Assembly: GCA_003427395.1 (NCBI GenBank)
Contig: BFEA01000120.1
Span: 2,440,034 to 2,466,651, forward strand
DNA from: Chara braunii
Lineage: Eukaryota > Streptophyta > Charophyceae > Charales > Characeae
Direction of reading: 5' to 3'
Length of the DNA stretch: 26,618 nt
The position numbers were made by a program, and so were the translations under genes. Position 1 is the stretch's first letter. Each line of letters begins with the position of its first letter. Under the pieces are notes generated by a model. It was not told the DNA's origin, ran no database searches, and saw only the letters and a list, made by a program, of their open reading frames with translations. Below, one piece after another: positions 1-10,021 of the stretch.

Positions 1-13
1 GGGGGGGGGGGGG
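1..13. repeat. poly-G run at window edge
   Basis: Thirteen consecutive G bases open the window. This is either a homopolymer in the genome or a contig-end artefact; poly-G is a common product of dark cycles on two-colour sequencers. The 180 bases that follow show nothing I recognise. Confidence 0.6.
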
Positions 14-294
14 CGCGCTGTTGGCAGGCACTTGCCTGCTTTGCACTTTGTAGTTCAGGCAGCAGAGCAGCTGTCTTGCAGCAAATCAACAAGCACATTC
101 GACTAGCAGACATGCAGAGTTGCAAACAGTGCAAAGCAGGCACAAGACTAAAGAAACAGCGGGGGAAAAAAATGAAAAAAGTATGATCAACTTTGGAGTT
201 TGAATTAAGTAAATTCATAACTTCATATAACTCAAAAGTTCAAAATTTGCAGTTCAATTCAGAAGGTCAGAGTCTGCAGACTGGCAGCACTGTC

Positions 295-296
<2 letters not shown>

Positions 297-362
<66 letters not shown>
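297..362. repeat. (CT)33 dinucleotide microsatellite
   Basis: An uninterrupted CT repeat of 33 units runs between unrelated flanks. It creates spurious open frames on both strands (Ser-Leu repeats on plus, Arg-Glu on minus), which should not be read as genes. Length may be polymorphic or imprecisely assembled. Confidence 0.98.
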
Positions 363-365
<3 letters not shown>

Positions 366-550
366 CAACGGGCAGCAGCGGCGGGCGGCATGTCGAAACG
401 ACCACTTTGAGATTGCTTGGGGCCGCTTGGAAATTGCTCGGGCCTGTGTGAGACCCGCCACCCCAAAAACCTGCAGTGCCTTGTGTCCGGAGCTCTAGGC
501 CCTGTCCGGTGGGTTGAAACGACACTGAAAAATCACCTCTTTATTTTTCA

Positions 551-590
551 AGGGGCGGCCAGGACCCGAAAAACGTCCTGGGCCACCCCT
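551..590. repeat. GC-rich inverted repeat (hairpin), 15/16-base arms
   Basis: The left arm AGGGGCGGCCAGGAC (551-565) pairs with GTCCTGGGCCACCCCT (575-590), with one bulge and one mismatch, across a 9-base loop. Both sides carry a similar short T-rich phrase (CTTTATTTTT). It could be a hairpin in a transcript or an old insertion scar. I see no adjacent gene, so no function is assigned. Confidence 0.6.
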
Positions 591-879
591 TTATTTTTTT
601 CGATTTTTGTCATCGGGGTCTCCATCCGGACAGAAGGACTGGACACCGGACACTGGACATGTTATTCAGAACTGTCTGGGACCCGGTCGGGACGTCCAGT
701 CGGTTACCATGGTTTTTTGTTGTTTGTTTTTTCGTAAACGACAACTTCCGCAATGGTTTGTCCGAAGCAGAGTTTCAAGGATGGGTGGAACCACGGCGCA
801 AAAAAATCTTGAAACAGCATGAACTTCCTCAGCGCTCGCCCTTGAAACTCGAGGATTTGTACAAAGTGTAGAACGATAC

Positions 880-2630
880 CCTCTGGCCCCCGTAACCAGT
901 ACCTCGCCCAGATATTGAGGCCGAGTCTGTAAATGCCCCGCCCACTAGAAAACTACGAACCGGTTCGAGCCTCGTTTTGGCTGGCGCCGCCAGCAATTTT
1001 CGTGACCCCCGAGAGTTCCAGCCATATACAAGCCGCATATTTGTTTGTCAAGTTGGGCGAAGTACCGGTGGTTTGAAACCACCAATACTCTGCCCAGCTA
1101 TTGATGACAAGTCCTAAATTCACCCTGCGCCCCATGAAAGAAGGAAACAACCTGGGCCTGCTTTCGGCTGGCGCTGTAAGCCATTTCGGTTCGGTACCCG
1201 AGCCCAACAAGTGGGAGTTTTTTTTTCAAGCGGGGAAAGGTACTGGTGGCATTGGTACCGGTGTTTCGACAAGCAAGATCGTACCGGGTGCTCCGTAGAC
1301 TGGCAAATGCAGTTGCAGAAATGAGACCGCGTCGAATTGATGCTACTGCCCGGCCACCTTATTTCCCCAAGCACAACATCTGCCCATTACAGATGTATCG
1401 TATGCTACTATTAGGTCAGGTACCATCACTCCAATAGCCTACTCAGTCAATCCCCTGCTCCCCAGGGTAATCAATGCTGGCAGGAATCTTCCACATTTTG
1501 TTTTTTTCATATTCCAGTTTGTATAGGGGACGCTGGACCCGTTTTCCAGCAGGTGATGCTCCCCACCAATAGATGGAGCCTCTCCCCAGGTGCTAGTGGT
1601 GTCTGCTCTTATCAGCACCACTAACACTGGCAGGCGCATTTTCAAAAAAAATAAAAATAAAAATAAGGTCAGGTACCGTTAATGTTCAGGGGAAGAAGTA
1701 GCACCCCCACTCATGCCAAGACTATGCTTGGCCTGCAGGGAAATCCTGACAGCTTGCAGGGCTTTATTTTTTTGTTCTTCGATTGTTCGTAATGATTGCA
1801 TTAATGGGGCATTAAGCCACCAGTACATTTGGGTCTGGAGATGCTGCACTGCACACCAAGCTTTTCCGCACCGCCAGCAGCGCTCCTTTTTTTGTTTCTG
1901 TCTGGTGCAGCCAGCCATTGTCATCCGATGGGCCCAAACTGCGAAACTTTTGGAGCAGGCGACAAGCACATTTCTGCAAGGCTGGGGCCGGGTACGGGGG
2001 GGTTGAACTCCGAGTTGTATGGCTCTTACCGTTAACCGCGGGATGAGTTTTTCAACTCGGGCTTGGGCCGGTAGCAAAAGCAGTGGGGCACTTTGAAAAG
2101 TTGTAGTTGCAGGCTCAGGAGCTTTTGAAGGTAGTTTTATAGGCTTGTGTTGAACTGGTGGTTTAAACGACCAGTACACCCGAGCCTGGCAGGCTTGCAC
2201 TAAATGCCTAGCTTTGCCAAACTGCCAGCCATGCATTTGTTTCCTTTAAATTTTTGGTTGGCGCTGACATCCATTATGGTCCGGTAGCCCCGAGTCTCCA
2301 AAATTTTTGGAATGAGCCATGAGTGTTCTGAAGTCGGGTGGGGTAGTTTATTGGCGGTTTAGACCACCAATACTTTTGACGCACGTTTTTCTAGGGATGG
2401 AAACGTGTCGTGCGCCAAAAAAAATGAACTGGCGCGACCTCCTTTTGGCTGGTGCTGCTAGCCATTTTGCTCGGGCGGCCAAGCCCCGAATGTTGCGGCA
2501 TGCAAGCCTTGATTTTGAAAATATAGTTGGGAGACAGACTGGTGGCGTAACCGTTCACAGGATGTTCCCATGCATGCAAGTTCCTGCTATAACCTTTAGA
2601 GAGTGTTTCCCTTCGCCACTCCAATCATGA
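880..2630 (+). repeat. degenerate ~190-bp tandem repeat array with two palindromic motifs
   Basis: Motif A is a short palindrome of the form GGCTGGCGC-n-GCCAGC. It occurs near 979, 1167, 1901, 2256 and 2447. Motif B is a near-perfect 24-27 bp palindrome with arms GTACTGGTGGTTT and AAACCACCAGTAC. It occurs at 1062-1088, 2152-2177 and 2349-2372, with decayed copies near 895, 1241, 1992 and 2540. A lies about 80-90 bases before B. After B comes a shared stretch containing CCTGCGC(G/C)CCA (near 1127 and 2409), then the next A. Adjacent A motifs are 188 and 191 bases apart, giving a tandem unit of ~190 bp. A SINE-like insertion (1425-1665) interrupts the array. All units are strongly diverged and full of stops when translated. 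I recognise no named satellite. Confidence 0.65.
1413..1677 (+). mobile_element. SINE-like retroposon copy A with 12-bp target-site duplication
   Basis: The element occupies about 1425-1665 and ends in an A-rich tail (1644-1665, A-runs with scattered T). It is flanked by a perfect 12-bp direct repeat, AGGTCAGGTACC, at 1413-1424 and 1666-1677. That is the hallmark of target-primed reverse transcription. The body has a 5' portion (TCAGTCAATCCCCTG, then GGTAATCAATGCTGGCA) and a strongly conserved 3' core, GGACGCTGGACCC to GTGTCTGCTCTTA (about 1528-1612). It encodes no protein. Related copies lie near 9789, 12510, 13581, 13925 and 25874. I could not identify a convincing pol III A/B box, so the origin of the head (tRNA, 5S or other) is open. 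Confidence 0.85.
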
Positions 2631-2639
2631 AGAGACACA

Positions 2640-3119
2640 CATCTAGAAAAATCAAAACGACACTGAAATCTCAATGTTTATGGACTAATCCACATCCACT
2701 GCATGCTCACACCAATAGTTTTCTTGATATAAGTGCCCGCGATTACGATTGGCTTGGGATGCATCTAACCTAAATCATGTCACAAGCAGTTATTGGGTAC
2801 CTGAAAATTCGGAGATGGAAGGGAAAATGCGTTGTTTTGTTTGCCCCGAAAGTCAAACATTCACGATATGAAAAGCATGCTGGGATCGTGGATTCGAGAG
2901 GAGGGTGGTGTTCTTCATGGTGAAAAGACATAGAAATATGCTATTCATGTAAAAAAGAGTCTTGAAAATAGGTCTTGAAAATTTATGATTTTTCCTCTCA
3001 TCAAAACTTTCATGATTTTTATCGAGTTGAAAGTTTCATGCCCCTTCACAATTTTTTAACCGGTTTGAACTTCAGGATTTTAAATGGTTTTGAATCTTTT
3101 TACGTCTTGTAACGGGGTG
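2640..3119. other. AT-rich spacer, no gene recognised
   Basis: No open frame of note and no recognised element. From about 2990 short phrases resemble the reverse complement of the ~80-bp repeat that follows (TTTCATG and TCATGATTTTTATCGAG), so very degenerate units may begin here. Confidence 0.4.
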
Positions 3120-4345
3120 TACCCTCAAGGAGGTCACAATTTTTACCACGTAGAGTCAACTGTTTAGAAAAGGTGAAAATTATGAATGAACTTGAAGTGA
3201 TGAAGACCACGGAATGTCTGAAAACAACCCCTCAACCAAATGTTAAGGCAATGGGAAAAATTGAAAATCATGAACCAATTTGAAATGATAAAGACCATTA
3301 TGGTCTAAAATCACCCCCCTGCCCCGACGAAGGCTACGAAAGGTCTGAAAACAGTTCTCGACCACCTGTTAAGGCAAGGTGAAATTCCTAAACTATTTTG
3401 AAGTGATGAGGACCATAAGTGGCATGAACTCAACCTCCCCCTGTTAAGGTAACGCGAAAACCCTGAATCGACCTCAAGTGATGATGATTATCCATGGTTT
3501 GAAATCAACCCTTCTTACATGTTTGATTCACCACTATTATTGATCCTTAAACCCGTGGAAAGGCTTGAAGTGGTGAATATCTTGAACAACGTGCAAAAAA
3601 AAAAACACAACACAGTAAGTTGGATAACGAGTTTCTTTCCATATTGTTCACTACATTCATCACTTCATGTTTTTTTATGATTTTTATGGTCTTGTATTAG
3701 TGATCAATCAAAAATGTTAGGAGGGATTGCTTTCAAATTTTTCGTTGTCTCTATCACTTTATGTCGGTTCATGACTTATCACCTTACCTTAACTGATGGT
3801 CGAGGGGGGAGAGATCAAACCATTCTTGGCCTTCATTACTTCAGGTCGGTTCGTGACTTTCGCCTTAACAGGTGGTCAAGGGGGTTGTTTTTGGACCTTT
3901 GATGGTCTTCATCACTTTGGATCAACTGAGGATTTTCACCTAGAAACAACCCTGAGACCACCTACTACATCAAAGTGAAAATCTTAAACCAACTTGAAGT
4001 GATGAAGATTATGAACAGTCTAAATATACTCTCACTTCTAGTCATGTGTTAAGGTAAGATGAAAATCTTGGACTAACCTAAAGCGATAAAGATCATAAAA
4101 GGAATGAAAATTTTGGCCTAACCTAAAGCGATAAAAACCATGAAACGTATGATAGTAATCTCCCCAACTACCAATTTAGGCAACTTGCATGTGAAAATCC
4201 TGCATCGGCAAAAAGTAATGAAGACTATAAAAGGTTGAAAACAACTTTGATAATCATTATTTAAGGTAAGGTGAACATGTTGAACGGACCTAAAGTGATG
4301 AAAACGATGAATGGTGTAAGAAGAACCCCCTTCGGTCACTTGTTA
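3120..4345. repeat. degenerate ~80-bp tandem repeat array with an internal inverted block
   Basis: The unit reads approximately: GTGAAAATC, then TGAACC, then CTTGAAGTGATGAAGACCAT, then a TCTGAAAACAACCC-like phrase, then CCACCTGTTAAGG. Forward units run from about 3165 to 3500 (GAAGTGATGAAGACCA near 3196, GTTAAGGCAA near 3241 and 3370, GTTAAGGTAA near 3444). From about 3640 to 3950 the same phrases appear reverse-complemented (CCTTAACAGGTGGTC, GGTCTTCATCACTTT). Forward units resume from about 3965 to 4345. Unit length varies through indels. No coding capacity is conserved. This is an old satellite-type array with an inversion, or two head-to-head arrays; it could fold into long imperfect hairpins if transcribed. 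Confidence 0.7.
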
Positions 4346-4728
4346 AGGTTACTTATACATGACGTTTAAACATGTCGCGTGTTGTGGTTCAGAATTGCAA
4401 TCGTATTGTGTTCTGCAGATGACATGGAGCATATCCTTGAGCTTCAATGACCTCAAGCCATCTTTCGCGATTGGTGACGAGGATAAAATGGATTGGTCGT
4501 AGGCGTTAGTTAAACTACCCGTGGAGTAGGAGGTGTTGACAGTTGATTCTGATTAGGATTATTTACTGGGTGCGTCATCACGGATTGAGCTCGGGATTCG
4601 GCAGATCGGCTAAACGTAACAGGACGAGTCCGCCGAGGTGACTGAGAAGTGTCTCTTCTTTGTCCTCTTGCCAGTTCGTTTTACTATTCAGTGTGCTAAG
4701 CTACGTAGGACCATATTCGTGTTCAGAG
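4346..4728. other. unique-looking spacer, nothing recognised
   Basis: Mixed-composition sequence between the ~80-bp array and the MITE-like element. I see no supported gene, RNA or repeat relationship here. Confidence 0.5.
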
Positions 4729-5022
4729 GCAAACGCGAACATGTTCGCCCGAACACGAACAAGCGCCCAAAACCCTCCGAACGCGAACATAAAAAAAAAA
4801 AGAACTTCTCATAAAAATATGAAAAAATATATGTTATGTAAAATAACAATACAAACAATTTTTTTCTTGGAGTCATGTTCAAAGTTTTCGCCAGTTATGA
4901 GTTAAAAATAAAAAACCGAAATAATAATTATTTTTTTATTTTTTATTTTTTACGAAAAAAAATATGTTCACCGAACATGTTTGTGAGTTGTTCGCGCGAA
5001 CGCGCGAACATGTTCGCGCAAA
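4729..5022. mobile_element. MITE-like non-autonomous element with GC-rich terminal inverted repeats
   Basis: The left end at 4734 begins CGCGAACATGTTCG. The right end (ending about 5018) is its exact reverse complement over 14 bases, and the similarity continues imperfectly (CGAACACGAAC against CGCGCGAAC). The ends are flanked by CAAA on both sides (GCAAA if one base is shared with the terminus). The interior (about 4790-4970) is very AT-rich, with long A and T runs and no coding potential. Size (~285 bp), TIRs and a short flanking duplication fit a MITE. The family (hAT-like or other) cannot be settled, because the terminus is itself palindromic and the duplication is short. Confidence 0.6.
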
Positions 5023-7990
5023 GGTGAAGGGGTGCAAACACTTTCACTGTGCTACACAAGTGCTAAGTTCAAAACATATTTTAATCTGTAATGAAGAAAT
5101 CATAGTAACTTTTAGTTTTATGAGTTTTGTTTTATTTAGTCAAATAACTTTTGGCGAAACTTTCAAGGTTGTCACTTCGCTCTCGAACCGACACGTGTCA
5201 GCTCCGATACCATTCCTACATTCTGCATAGCTTTCCTGCTGGAGTGACTAAGTGCGGAAAGGGGCCTAGAAAGCGACAAAATTTGGTCTGCCAAGAATTT
5301 TTAAAAAGTCGAGTGTGGAAATGCAGACAAAACTTAAATCTTTCGTGTGGTCCTAGATATGGAGCGACGAACGAAGCAGGAAAAACAGAAAAGGTCCCTT
5401 CCCAAAAACTATCTAATAAAAAAAAATATCTTTTATATTCATCACATGCAGTAGGACGTCTTTTTCCCGACCGAAAATGAGGAGTAAATGTTGGATCTAG
5501 GTTATGAACAAGTAATTGACGACACTCTTCGCAAAGTTCGGGATCCGAGTCAGAGTATTGCATTTTTTCTCACTGCTTTCTCCTTGAACTTCTTTTTCCC
5601 ACGTGTTCAATAATTGAACCCTTGGGCTTGGGAGCGCTCCGTGCGGCGACAATCGCTGCATAGGGTGCGAAGCAACTGTCGGCCACGGGATTAGAATCAA
5701 CTCGTTGAAAGGAAGCAGATTAAAGTGGGGAGCAAAATTAGTATCAACAAGCACAAAACCCGAATTAACAAATGCAAAGCATTGTGTTTCAAAAAAAAAA
5801 TGGTAAGGGTTATTGAACTTGGCTACGACCTCTCTCATGCCTCATTCACATACACGTGTCATGTCCTCATTGTAGGGGAATGTTTGAGAAGTCGATACCC
5901 CGATGTCACAATGGGCTCAGTCCACATAACCGACATACACAAATCCACCGTTCACAAAATAAGAGGGTCAGATCCCATTGACTTCGGGAATTGCCTTCAC
6001 AGAGCAAATTAGGCAATAAGATGTGACCTTCATCCCTGGTGGTCAGTCGTGAAGGGGGATTGCCCAGAAAACTAATGGATGAGTTTGGGGGGAAAAATTT
6101 GAACGAACAATGAGTCTTTCAAAAAGAGTGAAGACACGAGAAAATAATAAGTTTCGAGTGACGACAACAAAAATGTTGGGGTCGTTGTACATGATGGGCA
6201 TTTCCTTAGAAGAGTAAACTCAGTAAAAATCTTTACGAGTTGAGCAACTTTAACGGATGCCCATTCCAAAACTCTTCGATCAAACCGAAAGAGTCATTAA
6301 TTCAAAACAACAATACGACGGGGGTTAAGGAGAGATCATTAAACCGGAGTGTTGCGCGTTCGCAATTGGGAGAGGCGCGACGAATCTCCTCATTGTATTT
6401 TTTTTGCAAGTGGAAGATTGTACCAAAAGATATGATGGTTCGTTGATTGAGATCACGGTGGACACCTATAACAAAAGTTTTAACTAGGGGGGAATAAAAG
6501 AAAGTCGCATGCATCCATCATCGATACATCACTTCGATCATCAAGAATGAAAGAGGAGAGACATACATTTCATCAACATTCATAGGGTGTTGCATTTCAT
6601 TGATCCTCGCCCGACAAGATCTTGACAACGGAAGGGCGAAACGGCAAACGGAGCTCAAGGACACATCCATTCACATTATTGCGAGCCGGACACATCCCAT
6701 CAATTATTTATTCATTCATACATCCACAAAGAGAGAAAGCAGAGGACAATATACATTCGGTCGATTGAGAAGAAAAGTTGGCATCTCGCCATGCAACTTC
6801 AGTCCAAATATAGGATGAAGAAGAAGGAGACAAGGCGGAAAGGACCCTCTACTCTGAGTTATGACCCCAAGTCATCAAGCCAAACATCAACACACCTCAC
6901 CTTGCTAGAGCACTGACGATCCCGACCACCATGTACCTAGCACTAAACCTCAACAATCATCACCCCGTCCGCTCAACTGCTACGTGGTCTCGTCACGACT
7001 TCCCGACTCGGTGATCACCACCTCATCTAGCCACTACTCCACCAGATTCGGCCGACGTATTGCGAGAGAGTGAAAACAATGTGCTTTGGATATTTACAGT
7101 TGCGAGAAAGAGGGAAAGGAAATGATGAGATAGGATAGAAGAGGGAGGTGTTAAGAAAAAGGGAGACGCGCAGGAGGGCCATGTCGATCCATACAGAGTA
7201 TTTTGTAGGCAATCAGATCGCAGTGTGAGGAGTTTGTAGCATCCTTACACATTGCTGTTCAACTTCTATGATTACTTTGGGGAAAGAAGGTTACGAATAG
7301 CAACCCGGAGCAAGACCAAGATTCAATGGAACCCAGAAGAAAGAAAGAGCACAAAGAGAGGGAGAAAAAGGCAGTTACAGTTTGTCGATGATGATACAAA
7401 GAAAGGGGTCGGGGAAGTAAGAAAAGATTGCATGCAGGAGTGCGGGCTGATAGGATGCATACGCGCAAGACCAAAAAGGCACCAAAACCGTTACACGAAA
7501 TGCCAGTGACGCTGAGCCAAGTTCCTAAAGCCGAATTGAAATCGAAAAGTTCGGAAAAAAATCCCGCGAGTGAGTTCCAAGGTGCGCAAATTCCTTTGTT
7601 GATTCTTATTCTATCATCCATCAACAAAAAATTCATGAGGCTTACAGGGACGTGTCCAAAATGTACAAGCACAAAGAAAGAATTCATTGCAAAGTATCCC
7701 AATAGGCACTTGTGATTTCTGGAACTCGAAAAACCTGAAGGAAAGAAAATTTGGAGCGCGCTTGCTAGGACGCATGTAATTCCTACGTAAAAGTACAACA
7801 AAATGCAAGGAAAAAATTCCAAAACTGCAGAAATAAAAAGACAAGATTGACCGGCGTGTCCCATGCATTAGGGTCCATCAACAACGAGCCTTGTGAACAG
7901 CGAGAACCCAAAAAACATGACCGAGATGCACCCGACATCACCATCCGCCGAGCATGCAACCTGGACTGGGTAAAGGAACTCTCTCCCCAA
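5023..7990. other. ~3 kb with no recognised gene or element
   Basis: Many short open frames exist on both strands, none with a recognisable domain. The longest, 201 codons on the minus strand at 7259-7864, lies opposite a purine-rich plus strand and reads as a low-complexity hydrophobic peptide. I take it as a compositional artefact. Plus-strand purine richness is marked at about 7080-7400. Old unrecognisable transposon sequence is possible. Confidence 0.5.
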
Positions 7991-8446
7991 GCTACCGGTA
8001 CCTCCTGCTTTTGGAGGGAACATCGTTGCGGTGTGATATTTTCTTTTGCAGCCCCAGACTCAGACGTGTGAAACAGTACCCCTATACTCTAAGCCTACCG
8101 TAGTTCAAAAATTCCTTCGGCCTCTCAGCCTACCCGCTACTTGAGTGTTTTTTTATCATGTGTGGACCTTGCCTACTTTTGATTCCCGCCGCGCCCTCAC
8201 AAAAGCACGACCACAACCAAGTATTAGGTCCATAGGCCTTCCTAGTACATAAGTATCCTGGTGGGTCACACACACACACAAGCAAGTATGCAGTCAGGCA
8301 AACATACGGAAACTTAGCAATCATGCACACATACGTACTTAGAAATCTCAGCAAATATGAAAATCTCAGCAAAACACTCGGTCCAACGGCCAAACTCAGA
8401 AAACAGCAGGTCTTTCAGTCTGTGATTTTGCACGTCATTACACAAC
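7991..8446 (+). repeat. dispersed repeat family R3, copy 1
   Basis: This stretch is collinear with 24641-25173 over about 450-530 bp, with many substitutions and indels. Shared landmarks in order: ACC(G/A)GTACCTCCT; a GGAG(G/A)GA(A)ACA phrase; GCCC(C/T)AGACTCAGAC; CCTACC(C/T)GCT followed by CTTGAGTGTTTTT; GGGTCACACACACACACA; ACTTAGAAA and CTCAGCAA phrases; TCAGTC(T/C)GTG; and a closing TTACAC. There is no coding potential. Being present twice at unrelated positions implies a mobile or segmentally duplicated origin. A solo LTR is conceivable, but I cannot define TG/CA ends or a target duplication. Confidence 0.6.
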
Positions 8447-8592
8447 GAAGGAACATGTCGTTTTGATCTCTGGCATCCCTACAAGATGATTAGTGAAATT
8501 TGAAGCAGGACTGAGAATAAAATGATACAAAACACTGCAGAAGTGGGTGGGGGAAGACATACCAGAACAAGGAAGAGAGTCAAGGATTTCTC

Positions 8593-8881
8593 CTCTGAAT
8601 TGCTAGGAGGAACAATGGGGGAAATAACGGTTTGGGTGGACAATTAAGGAAGACATCCTTGCTTTAAGTGTCAAAGAGTAGGCAAGTGCTGATGAGGAGT
8701 GTTTTCTTTTTTTTTTAACTACTTGTAATTCCGAGTCTCTTTTTGCCAACTCTGAATTTCATTGCGCTCTGAGTTTGCCGAGCCTGGGTACCGCTCCGTT
8801 TTCTTTCTGGTACTCTCACGGAAAGAAAAAAAGAAAAAAGAAAAAAAAAAATCGCGGCCGTGAAGCTCAGAAAAGAAGGAA
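8593..8881. repeat. duplicated block P, copy 1
   Basis: The sequence from CTCTGAATTGCTAGGAGGAA to CAGAAAAGAAGGAA is repeated almost identically at 9226-9510. It includes a T-run, a GC-containing stretch (CCGAGCCTGGGTACC), and an A-rich run bracketed by TCACGG and CCGTGA, which are inverted to each other. It sits immediately left of block Q1. It may be non-coding tail sequence of the LINE whose C-terminal codons lie in Q, or an unrelated repeat. Confidence 0.75.
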
Positions 8882-8883
8882 TA

Positions 8884-9228
8884 AGTATCAATTTTGATCC
8901 ATTCATGGAATATCAGTCTTACAGTCGCCAATCTCCCTTGGTCCTCCCCCGATTCCTGATGTTCCCCTTTCCATTCTACCTTCCCTATCCTCCNCCCATT
9001 GGGTCCCCCAAGCCAGCTTGAGCTGAATTCCCGAATTTTTTGTTGGATGTCTGTTTTTCTGGAAGGGGATCTGATATGTGATTTAACCCTATTCCACTTT
9101 TCGGTTATTTCTTGGATCTGCTGTTGTATGCTTTCTGTGAATTCGGGCCCTTCTAGTCTGGCTCCCTCCATTTCAAAAGTACAGCGTAGTCTCCAGAGTG
9201 CCCAGAGCACCGCCCTTCGTCCCACCTC
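8884..9228 (-). pseudogene. LINE ORF2 C-terminal fragment (block Q1), duplicate of 10390-10735
   Basis: On the minus strand this segment is open and encodes a peptide beginning near RRAVLWALWRLRCTFEMEGA and continuing charged and Gln-rich (motifs ESIQQQIQEITEKW, SPSRKTDIQQKI, EFSSSWLGGPNG). The same peptide occurs at the C-terminus of the minus-strand LINE remnant, where it follows the zf-RVT-like region in frame. Nucleotide identity with 10390-10735 is near complete (I count about four clear substitutions). Both copies carry an undetermined base at the same place (8994 and 10502), so one may be an assembly duplicate. On its own it is a dead fragment. Confidence 0.75.
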
Positions 9229-9510
9229 TGAATTGCTAGGAGGAACTTTGGGGGAAATAATGGTTTGGGTGGACAATTAAGGAAGACATCCTTGCTTTAA
9301 GTGTCAAACAGTAGGCAAGTGTAGATGAGGATTTTTTTTTTTTTTTAAAACTATTTGTAACTCCGAGTCTGTTTTTGCCAACTCTGAATTTCATTGCGCT
9401 CTGAGTTTGCCGAGCCTGGGTACCACTCCGTTTTCTTTTTGGTACTCTCACGGAAAAAAAAAAAAAAAAAAAAAAAAAAATCGCGGCCGTGAAGCTCAGA
9501 AAAGAAGGAA
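9226..9510. repeat. duplicated block P, copy 2
   Basis: Nearly identical to 8593-8881, so block Q1 is flanked by direct repeats (P-Q-P). The two P copies differ mainly in homopolymer lengths: this copy has a pure A-run of 27 (9454-9480), where copy 1 has A-rich sequence broken by G. Homopolymer length here should be treated as uncertain. Confidence 0.75.
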
Positions 9511-9787
9511 AAAATAAAAAGGAAACAAAGTTTTGGTCGTGATTGCAGTTGTATACATTCTTGGAAGTGGTAGTGTGAGTGTACCCTCAGTGAGGGCATC
9601 TAAGCCCCGTGGCCAGGTTGTCAGATTCGAAAAAGAGAGTAGAAGGGGAAAAACCGGCATACGGGATCCAATCGTGAAAATGGCTGGACACATTCCCCTA
9701 AGTGCCTGTGTGATGAGTGTTACAATCCTCTGACAAAACACAACTTGAGCAGATCACGGACAGCTTGAGCATATCACATATTCCGCC
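9511..9787. other. spacer, nothing recognised
   Basis: Between block P2 and the inverted SINE-like copy. A short open frame on each strand has no recognisable features. Confidence 0.4.
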
Positions 9788-9788
9788 C

Positions 9789-10021
9789 TTTTTTTTTTTT
9801 TCTTTTTTTTTTTTAAACCCCACCAGTGTTAGTGGTGCTGGTAAGAGCAGACACCACTAGCACCTGGGAAGAGGCTCCATCTATTGGTGGGGAACATCAC
9901 CTGCTGGAAAGCGGGTCCAGCGTCCCATTTACATTCTGCATTTTTATCACAATAAAGAAACACTTGAGAGAGGTTCATGCCAGCATTGATTGCCCTCGAG
10001 ACCAGGGGATTGATTGAGCAG
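9789..10021 (-). mobile_element. SINE-like retroposon copy B (inverted) with A-tail
   Basis: Read on the minus strand this matches copy A from TCAATCCCCTG through the 3' core (GGACGCTGGACCC, CCCACCAATAGATGGAGCC, GTGCTAGTGGTGTCTGCTC) and ends in a long A-tract (plus-strand T-run 9789-9814, with one C). Similarity to copy A is high across about 190 bp, with one indel region between head and core. I did not find an unambiguous target-site duplication. Upstream on the minus strand lies a further duplicated stretch (9990-10262) that may be an extended or dimeric head. Confidence 0.8.

Noticed and set aside
193-525. Open frames of about 100 codons on both strands across the CT repeat
   Set aside because: They exist only because a CT/AG repeat has no stops in any frame; the peptides are Ser-Leu or Arg-Glu repeats.
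3120-4345. CRISPR-like regular repeats
   Set aside because: Units are contiguous, highly diverged and partly inverted, with no unique spacers between identical repeats; the context is eukaryotic.
7259-7864. A 201-codon minus-strand open frame with hydrophobic stretches, superficially membrane-like
   Set aside because: It lies opposite a purine-rich strand, which gives Phe/Leu/Ser-rich translations by composition. No domain or conserved neighbour supports it.
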